Numbered from the stretch's first letter, positions 1 to 11,304 are shown. The stretch is 64,000 nucleotides of DNA from Polytrichum commune (GCA_950295325.1 OX485803.1:65115554-65179553); one strand, 5' to 3'. Notes: generated by a model from the letters alone, not told the origin. Made by a program: numbers and translations.

Positions 1-790
1 TTTCCTAAGTCAACACTATATTTTCCAATATAAATCTCAGGGGAAGGAATGTCGTTTATTCTAGGCTAAAAAAAACCCTACGTATGAGTATTAGCCTAGG
101 TTGTAAGGTTTTGGTAAATTGCCGTAAGGAGGGTTATTGGCCTCCAATAAGTGAGATCCATGGACTCCCCCTCTTTAGGGATTAGGCTAATAAGCCCCCT
201 AGTAATGCCTTCATGCAATGCCTCATTTTCTATACCCCTCTTTAGCATTTGGTGAAAATCAAATCCTATCATTGGCCAAAATTGTTGAAAAAACTTCATA
301 GGAATTTCATCATGCCTGGAAGCTTTCCTCTTTGTCATTGAGATGATTGTTAAAGATAACACTTTCTCCGTGATTTCTCTTGACAGAGAGTCACTCATAG
401 CGCCTGTAAACATGGTTAGAAGACCCTCTAAGACCTCACTAAGTGTGTTTTTTGATACTTCATTTTATTAATAAACGTCCCGATAGAAATCAAAACATAT
501 CTTCTCTAGGTCCTTCATTTTCCTAAAGCTTCTACCTTGTTTGTCTCTTAGCTCTAAGATGACTCCTTGCGAGTTTTTTTGTCTTTCTAACTTAAAAAAC
601 TCTGCAATGCACTTCTCTCCCACCTTTTGCCACTTGATTCTTGATCTTACTTTTGCCCCTCCTTTATGAGACTCTTGTATTGGTTAACCTCCCCTTGTTT
701 TCCTACGTTATATATGTCATCATGAAAATTAGTCGTGGCTACCTCTAGCTTGGCCCTAATATTGAGTTCTTCCCACTTGTGCTTCTTTGC
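1..790 (-). pseudogene. LINE (L1-type) ORF2 reverse transcriptase fragment, decayed
   Basis: On the minus strand, residues encoded at 413-96 carry the pattern of the N-terminal reverse transcriptase region of plant L1-type LINEs: a block like 'ASRHDEIPMKFFQQFWPMIG' followed by 'LISLIPK' and 'YWRPITLL'. Upstream of it (about 620-420) another frame gives the usual pre-RT linker with 'ELRDKQGRSF' and 'DLEKICFDFYRDVY'. Frames change and stop codons occur, so the element is dead. The fragment runs off the left edge of the window. It is the downstream part of the LINE whose endonuclease lies at 4473-5435; the reading frame resumes across the insertion at 796-4467. Confidence 0.8.
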
Positions 791-795
791 CTTTT

Positions 796-3700
796 TGTAA
801 GCCCCAATCACCCCCACCCTTCAATTGCGTCCTAGTCCGGGTGAGGGATCATGTGCCACATTCAAGCATATCATTCACGTGTGCAAGCATAATCAAAGAT
901 GTGGGAGAAGTGGTGTGTATAACACCCTTGTATTCCAATTACTCAAGCACTTACAAATACTTGAGCTCCCTACAAGGCCAATGGAACTCCTTACCGCTCA
1001 ACTACCCTTAATGTTTTAAGTGCTCACCTACACTTAATTACCCTTTCCTCTCTAACTACCTGTGAGGCCAAACCACCCACCCTTAAGCGTCATAGTCCGG
1101 GTGAGGGGATGGGTATCACATTCATGTTTCCATACTCCATTTTACCAAATTCGTGAGACTTCATTACAATTCCCATCAATAATTGCACACCAATCCATTC
1201 CATGATAATATTACAAGTGTTAAGAAACACTCTTCTCTATTATCCCAATCATAACACCCCCTATTGCTATCCAATATCACTCACACCCCACATTCAACCG
1301 CTAATCCTACTATCAACTACTTCTTGTTCTCCTAGTTTACTAACGACTAATTATGTGAACTAATGTTGAGTGACCGCCTAATTAATTATCTACTCCTTAG
1401 CCTAAGGTGGCACCAAGGCTCCCTCCTTTATATAACCTTGGCCCAACTGTCCTGGCAGCTGCCTCACCGCCTTGGCTAAGTATTTAGTTGCCTCCTTAAA
1501 CTGGTCCTAGCTGACCCTTAAACCTAATTCCAGCTGCCCTTCAACCTGGTGTCAGCTGCCTCCTTACTGTCCCCGCTAAGTATTTAGCTTCCTCCTTAAA
1601 CTGATTCCAGCCGACCCTGTAGACCTGGTCCCAGCTGACCCTTACTGTTCCCGCTAAGTATTTAGCTGCCTCCTTAAACTGGTCCCAACTGACCCTTAAA
1701 CCTGATTCCAGCTGCCCTTCAACCTGGTGTCAGCTGCCTCCTACTGTCCCCGCTAAGTATTTAGCTGCCTCCTTAAACTGGTCCCAGCTGACCCTTAAAC
1801 CTGATTCCAGCCGCCCTTAAAACCTGATTCCAGCTGCCCTTCAACCTGGTGTCAGCTGCCTCCTACTGTCCCCGCTAATTAAGTATTTAGCTGCCTCCTT
1901 AAACTGGTCCCAGCTGACCCTTAAACCTGATTCCAGCTGACCCTTACTGTCCCGGCTAAGCATTCAAATCCTAATTAACTAAGTTAATCCCCTACTTGGC
2001 CTCACTAATCTCCCCAGGACCCTTTCACTAATATTCCTACCTAATCACACTAAATCCCCTAATACACTATTTTCTAATTCACACCTTTTTTTTCTAACTC
2101 TAAGAACTTCAAATCCTAGAGAGGAGGGTGAGAGAGAGGGAGAGAGGGAGAGGAAGAGAAGAGAGTGAAGAGAGAAGAGGAGGAGGAGAGGGCACCCAAG
2201 ACCACAAGCCCTTCAACCTCCTCCTACTTAGTAGGACCTTATCCTATCCATTAAACCCCCACCTTCTAAACCAACAAGGGCATGTTCTAATTCAAACATT
2301 TAAATCCAAGGCCCTTCCTCTTGCTTCATCAATCCCTACTCACTTACCAAAACACTCCCTAATGTCACTAAGCTTCTACTTCACTACACAAAATAAGCTT
2401 AAGGCCTAAACATAAATCCACACCAAGCCTCACTCTTTTTATACTTTTGATTGTTTCAATAACACTCCAAATGCAATTCTAAATAAATTCTAAACATAAA
2501 ACCAATATGAGCATTCATTTTGGGCTCATACTACCTGGTTGCTCACAACTGCTATGTGCTGCCCAGCTTTGGCCCTTTCTCTCAGTCTCACACGTGCCAT
2601 CCTCCCCTTCGGTCGCAGTACTCCTATCCTCCTTCCCGCCTGCCGTTCCAGGGACTTCCACTCCAACACCACATCAAGCTGGTAAGCTTGAAAGTTAGAC
2701 TCAATGCGCCCTCTCGGCAGCCCTCAGTCCATCCATCGGCCATGTTCTGGGGGCGCCTCCAGTCTTGGATGACAACCGTTGCAAATTTGTGTACACATGT
2801 CGCCTCCTGCCGCTCGAAGCCTGGCCCTGCAGCAGCTCCCACAACACAACGAACTCCGGACAAAGAGGATTTCCACAATTGCTAAAATTTCACGATGAGG
2901 CAGATTTTTTATTGTTATGGACACCCGGTCAGGCCCATGTTGCAGCTGCATGAGTTGCGGCCCCTGCAATTTTAACCCTTTCACTCTACTCCTTATGACT
3001 TCATTCCCTCATTTGATGCCAATAAGTTGGATCCTCGCCTCACTCCTATTAATCACTCGACCACTATCCACTTCTGTGGTGGCACTGTTTCACTTGACAG
3101 CACTATACTCACACCTTGGCCACTTGTTGGCTCCTCACTCTTGATCGATCTCAGGATTCTACCCGCCCATCCACTGATGGGTGAGGTTCTGCATTAGACA
3201 GCAACCACTCATCCGTGCGCGAACTGAGGCATGGTAGCCGTCACCTCCCGCTGTCGGACCCTCCCTCGACTACCTAATTTGACCTCCGCTCACGCACTCC
3301 GGCATGAATAAATCTCCACCGGTGGCGATTCTAAAGGTCGCCATAAGGACTACAGCCTGAGCAACTCTCTACTTCTGTCCTCCGCGGCTAGCCCCTCATG
3401 CTCATTCTTACTTGATCCCTAGTTCAGTTCATTCCCGTTGCAACAAGATCTGTCCCCCCTTCTAAACTATTGGGTTTGCCTAGTCGATCTAGGTCTTTCC
3501 ACTTTTTAGATGATTATCACATTCGAGAGTTGGGCAGCAATACTGAGATCAGATGCCTTTCTTCCCTCTCCTCTCCTGCTCTCCCACAGGGCGTCCCAGG
3601 TTACTTACCTCATCACTACGGTTGTCCTTCCTTCCACCATTTCCACTGAATGGACACCAGATTTCCTGTCTCTCTTAAGAGCCAGCATTACTCACCCTTG

Positions 3701-4467
3701 CAACACCTACGCTCCCCCGTACTCCAATGAAAACCACTGCGACTCACCATGATAGCAGTTCCATAGGCCCCTCCCCTGGTGCTGCTCTTCCCCAGTATGG
3801 TCACCGTCGGTCCAGCCATCTCCCTGCTCCCTGCCCCCTTCACCCCGAAGGAGGGATTCATCCCCGGCCATGGTGCGCCTTCCACATCTCCGTTACCTCC
3901 AAGGTTGATTAGTGCCCGCAGCGAACATGTCTCTTCCTCCCCTCTCGACGCCCGTTTTCTTCCATACCAATAGGGCTTCTGCCTCCTCCTTGCTCTCTCA
4001 CTCTCTCATCATTTTGGCATGGCTTCGCCCTCCTAGCTCCTCTCTCACTTCTCTACTCACCTATTCTTCTACATGCATAATGAGGCTCCTCTCCCTTGCC
4101 TCCCGAGACCCCTCCAAGCTTCTCCTTTTTTTCCGGGTTGCCCGGCATCTTTCGGGCCGCCCGAGAAGAAAAACGAGTTGAGCTTCTTCCCTTGGCCTTT
4201 ACCCCTTTCAAACTCCACTTCCCCACTCCCCTAGTTGACTTTTCCTCCCCCTAGACTCACACTTAACTACTTAATTTTTCCCACCGTTAATTCCTCTAGG
4301 CCTCTTGCCTTGCCTAGTCCCTAACTCCCCACTTAACTTAATGAAATCTAGACTTTAACTCCTCACCCTTTTTCTTATCTTTTTAACTAACCCCGAAAAC
4401 ACCATATTAAGATTTTTAATAGATTTTTATGGTTAAGTCTTCATGTGGGCACAATCTTGGGCTCACA
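796..4467. mobile_element. 3.67-kb TG...CA-bounded element inserted into the LINE, 5-bp target duplication
   Basis: The element starts TGTAAGCCCC and ends GGGCTCACA, with imperfect inverted ends, and is flanked by CTTTT at 791-795 and 4468-4472. Removing it together with one CTTTT restores an uninterrupted LINE reading frame on the minus strand, which strongly supports these borders. A 5-bp duplication and TG...CA ends are typical of LTR retrotransposons. No reverse transcriptase, integrase or clear identical long terminal repeats are visible. A second motif resembling the right end occurs near 2528 (ending GGGCTCATA), which hints at old, strongly diverged LTRs. The interior at about 2530-4180 is GC-rich, with short open frames on both strands and no recognised product. 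A non-autonomous LTR element is the best guess. Confidence 0.6.
1477..1965. repeat. Imperfect tandem repeat, five units of about 78-126 bp
   Basis: Units begin with TAAGTATTTAGYTGCCTCC near 1477, 1577, 1655, 1754 and 1880. Each continues with CAGCTGACCC and CAGCTGCC motifs. The array lies inside the 796-4467 element. Confidence 0.8.
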
Positions 4468-4472
4468 CTTTT

Positions 4473-5435
4473 GTTTGTTGAGTTGCATGTAAAATCTAGT
4501 TACGTGCATATGTTTGTAGAAGAATGACACATCGTTTGGCAGATTAATCCACTTTTCTCAAATCCTATATGCAACCTCTCATTTAAGGTGTGATATATTC
4601 CACCTTAAACGCAGATTCTCTCACCTCTCTACTTCCCATACACACTTCCACTTGGACTGGCGAGTGATCCGACCCAACCGGGTAACCGTGAATGAAATAT
4701 TTTGTGTGGTGTATTTCTAACCTACTATGCGTTGGGATATAGAACCTATCAAGTCTTGCTAGTCTTCGCGTCTGACCCACCTCTGCATTGTTCCATGAAA
4801 ATTGAGGTCCACCTTGATGGACATATGTGTCTTTTATTTGCAAAGCGTTAAGTAGATCGTTTCATGTATAGCTTTCTAAATTACTAATAACCCTTCTGCA
4901 ATCGTTGGATTTATATTCCGGACTCTCTGTCATATTAAAGTCCCCCCCCCCCCAATCATCCGCTCGCAATCCTTGGGTAGAGAATCTATCATGATATGCC
5001 ATAAGTGCCTTCAATCTGTGGGGATATTAGCTGCGTAAATGCATGCCATTCCAATATTACTTCTTTCTATTCCTTCCATCTTAATCCAGACTACTATGTT
5101 TTTGTACAATGCTCCATGTGCAATAACTAGTCTTGCATATTTGTGAGAGAGTAATATTCTCACACTCGCCCCCCTTTACTTGCCGTGTTTGGGTTAGGCC
5201 AATTCCTTTCACCTAATGTTGATTCTAAAACCCAACTTGCACAACCTGGTATGAGTCTAGCCCCTAAGTCCTCTAGTATCATGCCTCTTAGTTTATGCTC
5301 TTGAATCATAACAATATTTGCCCTAGTTGTTAATGACTTAATAAAACACCAATCTTTTACAATTCTTTTGTTTTCCAAGTCATTAAGTCCCCAGATATTG
5401 TGCGTGATAATATTCCACTTCATAAGGGTGCTCAA
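4473..5435 (-). pseudogene. LINE ORF2 endonuclease (APE-type) domain, decayed
   Basis: Reading on the minus strand from 5435, the start resembles the first beta strand and metal site of LINE APE-type endonucleases ('MKWNIITHNIWGLND', then 'IVMIQEHKL' with the catalytic-type Glu). At 4843-4583 the C-terminal part is seen: 'FSWNNAEVGQTRRLARLDRF' and 'GSDHSPVQVEV' (the conserved SDHxP motif). The middle is frameshifted. After the SDH motif the frame continues with stop codons to 4473, where the 796-4467 element interrupts it. In an active element this enzyme nicks target DNA for target-primed reverse transcription. Confidence 0.85.
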
Positions 5436-5459
5436 AGGTGTTTTGTGACCTTGCTTTTC

Positions 5460-5648
5460 CTAACCCCCTAGCAGGGATTTGCTTCTAAATTTCCATATTC
5501 TCCCTTGCCTAGGGGTTAAAACATGTTTCCCTAGAGCCTTAAAGCTCGTAGCACAGTTACAAATAGGTGTATTGACTAGTGTTGCTCTTTGGCCTTGCCC
5601 AATTACATCCTCACCCCTAGTCTCTTTTGAAGTAGTTGGGCTATCCAA
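5460..5648 (-). pseudogene. Probable C-terminal remnant of LINE ORF1 / ORF1-ORF2 junction
   Basis: An open minus-strand stretch of 62 codons lies directly upstream of the endonuclease start at 5435, where the end of ORF1 would be expected. No zinc knuckle or other domain is visible. The assignment rests on position only. Confidence 0.35.
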
Positions 5649-5887
5649 TCCAATGCTAGCTACGATGTCATAAGTTCGTGGAGGAACTTTAACGTCCCCA
5701 AGAGGGAATTAGCCGGCACTTGAAAAAATAAATATATATTGACCGATCCAAATTAATGGCAACAAGTTTGCAAGCGGTCAAATCCTGGAAAAAAAAAACA
5801 AAAAAAACGGTAGAAGTTGTGAAGGGACAGATTTTAGCTGATTGAGCTCAAAAATCTCCCAAACTCTGTACGAAACTCATTCATTAA

Positions 5888-6120
5888 CCCTTAAAGGACA
5901 ATGCTGCCCCACGGGCTTGGTATTATTTTGGGAGAATCTTGTTCAAAACTTCTACTCCATTGCACCAAATGGGGTTTTTAGAATGCCAAATCGAGCATCT
6001 TAACAAGATCTATACTTCTTTAGAATGGAGCCTATGTAAATTAATTGGTTAATCATGCTTAAAATGAATTTTAAAAAACATTTTGGGTGTGGTATCGGGA
6101 AAGCATATGTCCTTTAAGGG
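5888..6120. mobile_element. 233-bp MITE with TTAA (or TA) target duplication
   Basis: Inverted ends CCCTTAAAGGACAATGCT (left) and the complement of AGCATATGTCCTTTAAGGG (right) are flanked on both sides by TTAA (5884-5887 and 6121-6124). A TTAA duplication next to CCCT-type ends is the signature of piggyBac-like elements. The same sequence can also be read as a TA duplication with AACCC ends (Tc1/mariner type). It has no coding capacity. Confidence 0.65.
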
Positions 6121-6344
6121 TTAAGTGCGCTGGCCTTTGTTGTTATCCACATGATCCACATGCTCATGATGAACGGACACAATGGTTTCCCTTGGCAAAT
6201 TAATTTGGCAAGAACAAAAGAGGACGGACATAACTATGGTATCTATATGTGTACGTATATGGTACATAATAGGTTTTATACACTCATATGGGATTCAAAA
6301 GTCAAGCAAAGATCGCTGACTTTAAGGTGGTGTGAGTTGGTGTC

Positions 6345-6420
6345 CAGTGTTCGGGGAGATTTTTGGGCACAATCGGTCGAGAACCTTTTGGCTATTCTTT
6401 ATTAAATTGAGGAGTATTCT
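6345..6420 (+). repeat. Fragment of the dispersed AACCGGTT-rich repeat family
   Basis: It contains CGGGGAGATTTTTGGGCA and a diverged AATCGGTCGAGA, matching the start of the longer copy at 42394-42660. Only the first 75 bp or so are preserved. Confidence 0.55.
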
Positions 6421-6814
6421 GTCATGAAGTATGATATTCAGTGTCATTTGGTATTTAATGTCATTATGGTAACTTTTGGAATGACATTTCTTATGAATTA
6501 GTGAACGAATATTGTCATGGATGATGCATGAGTTCATCCATGGACCAGAATCTTACTTTCTTGTCAGCAACTTGTGATGAAATATTGTCATGGAAGATTG
6601 AAATTTGGATGAAAAATCACTTGGTAAGTGACAGTAATTGCAAACACTGTAAATTTATAATCCCCCAAATTTTTGCAAGGTATGACAAATAACATTTTGT
6701 GTTGGTCACACTATACCATGGTTTATAATTAGTATTGAGCAAGACAAATAGAATTGGTGAAACTAAATATCATATTTAGTGTAGTTGTTGGCTCTCCTAT
6801 TCATTGGTTGGGCT

Positions 6815-7361
6815 CCCGGGTACGCAACTCCTGTATTATATGTTCCTGATTATAATCACTTATAATGCGTTTTAGTCCAATATTGAGTGATACAATTTGT
6901 TTTAATGTAGGAAACCCTTGTAGCCCTTCTAACAAGGAATCCAAAAATGTAATTATATATAGGAAATGAATATATTTTGAAGCATATAATTGCATTAAAA
7001 ACCTAATTATATGGTTTTTTTAATGCATGTACCATAGGTCAAACTACCCAACTTTTTGGACTTTTTAATAAAAATTTGACATTGTGAATGAATTATAATT
7101 TTAATGGGAGGCAACTATTCGTGGCTTATAATTTTAATGGGAGGCTTAATAAATATGCAACCCAACTTTTTTTCCATCTCATTTTATTTAATTTGGTCTT
7201 TATCCAGTTTTTTTTTCATCTCATTTTATTTAATTTGGTCTTCACCCAACTTTTTGATCATTTTAATTTGATGTAATTTGATGTAATTTTTACAAAAGCT
7301 GTCCTCTAAGCCATTTTAAGTACGATGCCCCCTGCGTATAATATGGGAGTTGCGTACCCGG
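6815..7361. mobile_element. 547-bp Mutator-like MITE with 9-bp target duplication
   Basis: The inverted ends are CCCGGGTACGCAACTCC at the left and GGAGTTGCGTACCCGG at the right. A perfect 9-bp duplication, GGTTGGGCT, flanks it at 6806-6814 and 7362-7370. Nine-base duplications are typical of Mutator-superfamily insertions. The interior is AT-rich and holds two copies of a roughly 40-bp direct repeat (CATCTCATTTTATTTAATTT) near 7176 and 7217. There is no transposase. Confidence 0.8.
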
Positions 7362-7546
7362 GGTTGGGCTAGGGCTAAGACGGTCACCTCTTTGATTTGA
7401 GTGCCCATCATTTATTACCAAGGTAAAAGGGGTCTAGTAAAAAAATCACCCCCCCCCCCTCCCATAGGTTTGTGGTTTTATTCATGTTAAGTTAGTTGCT
7501 CTAGACTAATTTGAAGTACTTGATGTTCATTTTGATGTCAAATTAT

Positions 7547-7556
7547 ACACACACAC

Positions 7557-7593
<37 letters not shown>
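7547..7593. repeat. (CA)n microsatellite
   Basis: An almost pure CA dinucleotide run, broken once by G. Confidence 0.95.
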
Positions 7594-7596
<3 letters not shown>

Positions 7597-8212
7597 TATA
7601 ATAAAATTGTTTTCTTTTTCACCTCGGGTAATAGTGGTAGGGGCCCAACTCAAAAAGGTGAGTTGCCAAAGTATTGGAAATAAGGGGCGATTACCTTAGG
7701 TGAGCTTACTACAATCACCTACTTAGTACTTTCTGCATTTTGGCATTATATGAGCACATTATTTTTTAAAAAAAAAGTGTTGAATTTACAACAAGGAAGA
7801 CAAATGTGGAGCTACCATGAGCAGCCTTTGAATTCTTAAAGTGTTACTTTGTAGATTTGAAATGGTTTTGTTTGGGAAATGTATATTGTAGACTTGAAAA
7901 TGTAAGTGTGGTAGAAGCTGAGGCAAATCTGACACTTTTCCTCTTTTTTTGGGTCCCATATTGGACAACAGCTACGCACTTCAAAAAAATAATACTAATG
8001 ATTTTATTTTAAAGACCAAAAACACACTCAATTCAGGTCAAACTAATCACCCTTAAATGTCAGGTCAAACTAAGCGGTGAAACTAAGCGGTGAAATCTAT
8101 TTTCTCTTTTATTGGAGGGCTCTGCGTTACACTTCACATCAAAAAGAAACCTCGACTTTCATAGCAATACATCCACATCACATGATGTCAAAACTTCATG
8201 AACTCAAGTGCA

Positions 8213-9110
8213 TTAGCCTAATAGGTTCGCTGATCTCTCAAAAATTCCAAGAACATTTTTAAGCATCTTAAGGTGTGCCTCAAAGTGTCCGTTATAGGCA
8301 CTTCTACCTTGTGTGTATGTCAGAAGACTCCTGTAATCCGCCCCCAGTCTATCGTGATTTTTGTCATCCACACAAGTAACAACCTGACAGACAAATCCAT
8401 CACAGAATTTGCGATCAAAAAAAAGAAAGAGCCACATGGTAGAATCCAGTTCTGAGGGTGCATTCTTGTGCAGATTGGTCATCAAAGTCAACATTCAAAG
8501 GAGGTTGACATTTGAATCCAAGATTTGGCTACCGTGGTTGCAATTGCCTTGAAGTACATAGTACGTCATCCAAATCCTATATAAATTAGAGGCAGGCTAT
8601 CAAAGGTTGAACCAGTACCGAACACCCAACACTTCTTCAGCATCACATTGGCCACCACAGCGTTTTCTCTAGAGCTCCAGGTACTTGGCTCATTCATGTG
8701 CTCGATCTTCAGATCATAATATTTCCTGCTTGCAGACTTGCTTCTACTCAAACACAGTATCATCATGTGATTCCAGTTTAGCTGTTTCGTAAGATAAGTT
8801 GTCATCGCTATTTGAGAATGTAGTTCTAGGGAGTCTCAAGTCTTTCTTTCAATCATATCATCAAGTTGATATTAGCTTCTACCTCTTGGAGGCTACCACA
8901 CTCCGTCACTCTAGAGAATTAGTTGGTTTGGAATCATCTTGATATATTTTCAATCTCATTAGCCTTTTCAACATCCCGGACTTCAAAGTCAATTTCATTG
9001 CATTGCATTGAGTGTAGACTTCGTTTCTCTGGATGAGTTTTAACTCGTTGGCTGACAAGGGAGTTACTTGTAGTACTTACATGTGTCTTATGTAATCACC
9101 CAATGTTAAG
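8213..9110 (-). pseudogene. Coding-like minus-strand relic, family uncertain
   Basis: Two open minus-strand blocks (8805-8566 and 8494-8213) have protein-like composition, including 'NEPSTWSSRENAVVANVMLK', followed by 'CWVFGTGS', and 'RKFCDGFVCQVVTCVDD'. Further upstream, near 8905-8850, a short frame reads 'ECGSLQEVEANINL', which resembles a leucine-rich-repeat segment. The blocks are in different frames and separated by stops. The W...CW pattern is loosely like a phloem-protein-2 type lectin, but this is a guess. I do not recognise a definite family and consider it a broken gene or pieces of one. Confidence 0.25.
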
Positions 9111-9738
9111 TTAGGCCCTCAAGTTCATCAGCTAATCTTTCTAGTAACCAAGATCTTTGTAGATGGTACCTACTACCATTGGTGAAAGTGGTGCATCTAC
9201 CCCCGTGTTAGATATCATGACAGAGGGGATGAGCTGTAGACCCCTCTTTATGTCACGTACACTATTTGTGAAGGACCTACAATAGATGCTTACATGTCAT
9301 GCCCGCTCATTGCCAATATGATTCCATTTGTCAACATAAGTAATTATTTGAAGTGAAAAATATCTACATTATGACATTTAGAGTAGCACATTGGGACATG
9401 TTAGATGATAGTCTTGAACTTTAGTACGCAAGGGGGAGATATTTCTTGAGCATACTAATGACAAGTGTCATTTGTGTACGCTTTAATCAACTTGTAAATC
9501 ATTTTGTAACATAAGCGTGCACCTCATAACATTATTGAACATACTCTTGCCAAGATATTAGTAACCACACTTGAACGCCAATTGTCATGAGGTGATACTT
9601 ATGGTGAAGTTGTTAATCATAAATATAACCTAGCATACGCCTCAAAATAGGGTAAGTGACACTGTATATTATAAACAGTGTAGTGGAAGTGACACATCTG
9701 CTTGGATCCGACAGGCCCCTGTGTAGGATTCCAGCAAC

Positions 9739-9748
9739 ATATATATAG
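9739..9748 (+). promoter_or_regulatory. Candidate TATA box of the Gnk2-like gene
   Basis: ATATATATAG lies about 330 bp upstream of the start codon at 10075. It sits between two direct copies of TAGTGGAAGTGACACATCT (9681-9699 and 9793-9811). The long distance to the ATG makes this tentative. Confidence 0.3.
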
Positions 9749-10074
9749 TTCCACAGGGGTTTAGGGTTCATCACCTAGTTTAGATTTTATTATTAGTGGA
9801 AGTGACACATCTACTTCGGTTCTACATATGGGGACAGGGGTGATGAAGTTTAGGCCCCTCTGTATAATGAAGCTGGTTCCTGAGCTCATCATCTTGATGA
9901 AATAATTCGCCCGAAATCAGAGATCTTACGGATCAGATCAGGTGATGCACTCCAGGCTCTTGTGTTCTGAGTGCTCGCTATTGTAAGGTTTGTGATTACT
10001 TATGCTGAGAGTCTGATTCCACATTCTCTGTGTCGACACAGGGTTGCAAGGTCGGCTGCGAATCCAGATCTGAA

Positions 10075-10476
10075 ATGGCCACGAAGAGGATGATGCAGGT
10101 TGTAGTGGTTGTGGCCCTGGTTGTTGTTGCTGTTGCTCCTGCAGCGCAAGCCTTCGACGGCACCTTCAAGTTCTCTGCGTGCAACTTGTCCACGTCGAAA
10201 GCTGGGAGCCCCTTCGAGAAGGCGGTGGTGGACGTGCTGGCCAACTTGGCCAGTGAGACGCCGTTCAACAGCTACGATTACTTGAACAACCAGGTGAACT
10301 CCGGCTCGACTGCCTTCGGTCGCGGATCGTGCAGGTATGGCCTGGATGATTGCACCGCGTGCCTGCAGGCGGCGGGCAAGCAGATCCGGACTGCCTGCCC
10401 TCACGCCGTGGGTGCTCGCCTCCAGATCGGTGACTGCTTCATTCAGTACGAGAGCCAGGCCATCCAATCCATCTAA
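10075..10476 (+). CDS. Ginkbilobin-2-like secreted cysteine-rich protein (single DUF26 / Gnk2 domain)
   Basis: This intronless gene of 133 codons plus stop encodes a 26-residue signal peptide (positive MATKRMMQ, a valine-rich core, cleavage after AQA) and a mature part of about 107 residues, close to the 108 of ginkbilobin-2. Six cysteines fit the three disulfides of the family. In mature numbering Asn11, Arg89 and Glu100 fall where the mannose-binding Asn11, Arg93 and Glu104 of Gnk2 lie, with the same 11-residue spacing of the last two. The motif 'AFGRGSC' leads into a cysteine cluster spaced C-X6-C-X2-C instead of the usual C-X8-C-X2-C. An in-frame upstream start at 10030 is possible, but 10075 begins directly with the signal peptide. 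Known relatives are apoplastic antifungal or embryo-abundant proteins, so a secreted mannan-binding defence role is inferred. The codons are GC-rich compared with the flanks. Confidence 0.9.
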   Translation: MATKRMMQVVVVVALVVVAVAPAAQAFDGTFKFSACNLSTSKAGSPFEKAVVDVLANLASETPFNSYDYLNNQVNSGSTAFGRGSCRYGLDDCTACLQAAGKQIRTACPHAVGARLQIGDCFIQYESQAIQSI

Positions 10477-10784
10477 AGGTGACTCGTCGATCCCGTTAAT
10501 CGTCATGCGCGGAGCCTTGTGGGGCTTCGGGGGAAGCTGGCAGTTTGAGTGTAGGCCGATTGAGGATCATTCGTGTCAGATGATCTGGGCTGCTGCAATG
10601 TGCATCATAGCCGCAGTTGGTGTATTTCGGATGACAATCCAGTATCGTATTTGGGAGTTGCTTTCATTTCATCTGTAGATTCTTGGCTGCCACATGGACA
10701 ACATGTTTTAGCAGTTGTTGAGATGTCGTTTGTGGTTTTGGAAAACACTAGACTGCCGTCGTAATGGTGAAGTGTCATTTCTAA

Positions 10785-10790
10785 AATAAA
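10785..10790 (+). terminator. Candidate polyadenylation signal AATAAA
   Basis: AATAAA lies 309 bp after the stop codon of the Gnk2-like gene. The intervening sequence is a plausible 3' UTR with no other coding signal. Confidence 0.4.
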
Positions 10791-11304
10791 TCATGGCTCG
10801 GCGGTTTTAATGCATGTACACTTAGTGTAACCAATGGGATCCAAGTGTTAATGTACTCATGAAATAACCGATTTAGGTGATGTTCTGTATGAAAATGCGG
10901 ATTACCGTGTTTGGTGTAGGGAGAATCTAGTGAATGAGTAGGGATTTGGAGAACTTTCCACTTTGAAAAATTGTAGCATTTTTTATATAGGACAGAGAAA
11001 TATGAAATAAGTTGCATTCTTCACGAATCCTTCTCGTCTATCTTGAAAAATTATCTCATGATTATCAGACCAGATCTTCAATGCGAATCACCTTATTTTC
11101 ATGGGTTATGGTTTTTCTACCTTAAATGCCAGCCCAACTAAAATGTTGATCATCTCGTACTGAAATACTGATCACGTGTTAGTATCCTGGACTAAGTGTC
11201 CATTTTAAGCCAAATGATGACAGCATGTGTTTAATACCCTAAGAGAAGTGGGCCAGGTGGAAAATAAGTGCTCATTTTAGGCCCACTTACAGTACCTTAA
11301 TTAC

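Noticed and set aside
1477-1965. CRISPR array
   Set aside because: The units are adjacent and imperfect, with no unique spacers, and the DNA is plant nuclear.
3295-3315. Another SINE fragment in the nested element (TTTATTCATGCCGG)
   Set aside because: Only 14 bases match the SINE 3' region and the flanks do not, so chance cannot be excluded.
2507-4181. Protein-coding genes in the GC-rich segment
   Set aside because: Several overlapping open frames occur on both strands, none with a recognisable domain. Open frames are expected in GC-rich sequence, and the region lies inside a mobile element.
10000-10506. Minus-strand frame of 168 codons opposite the Gnk2-like gene
   Set aside because: It is the shadow of a GC-rich gene; the plus strand has the signal peptide, cysteines and family motifs.
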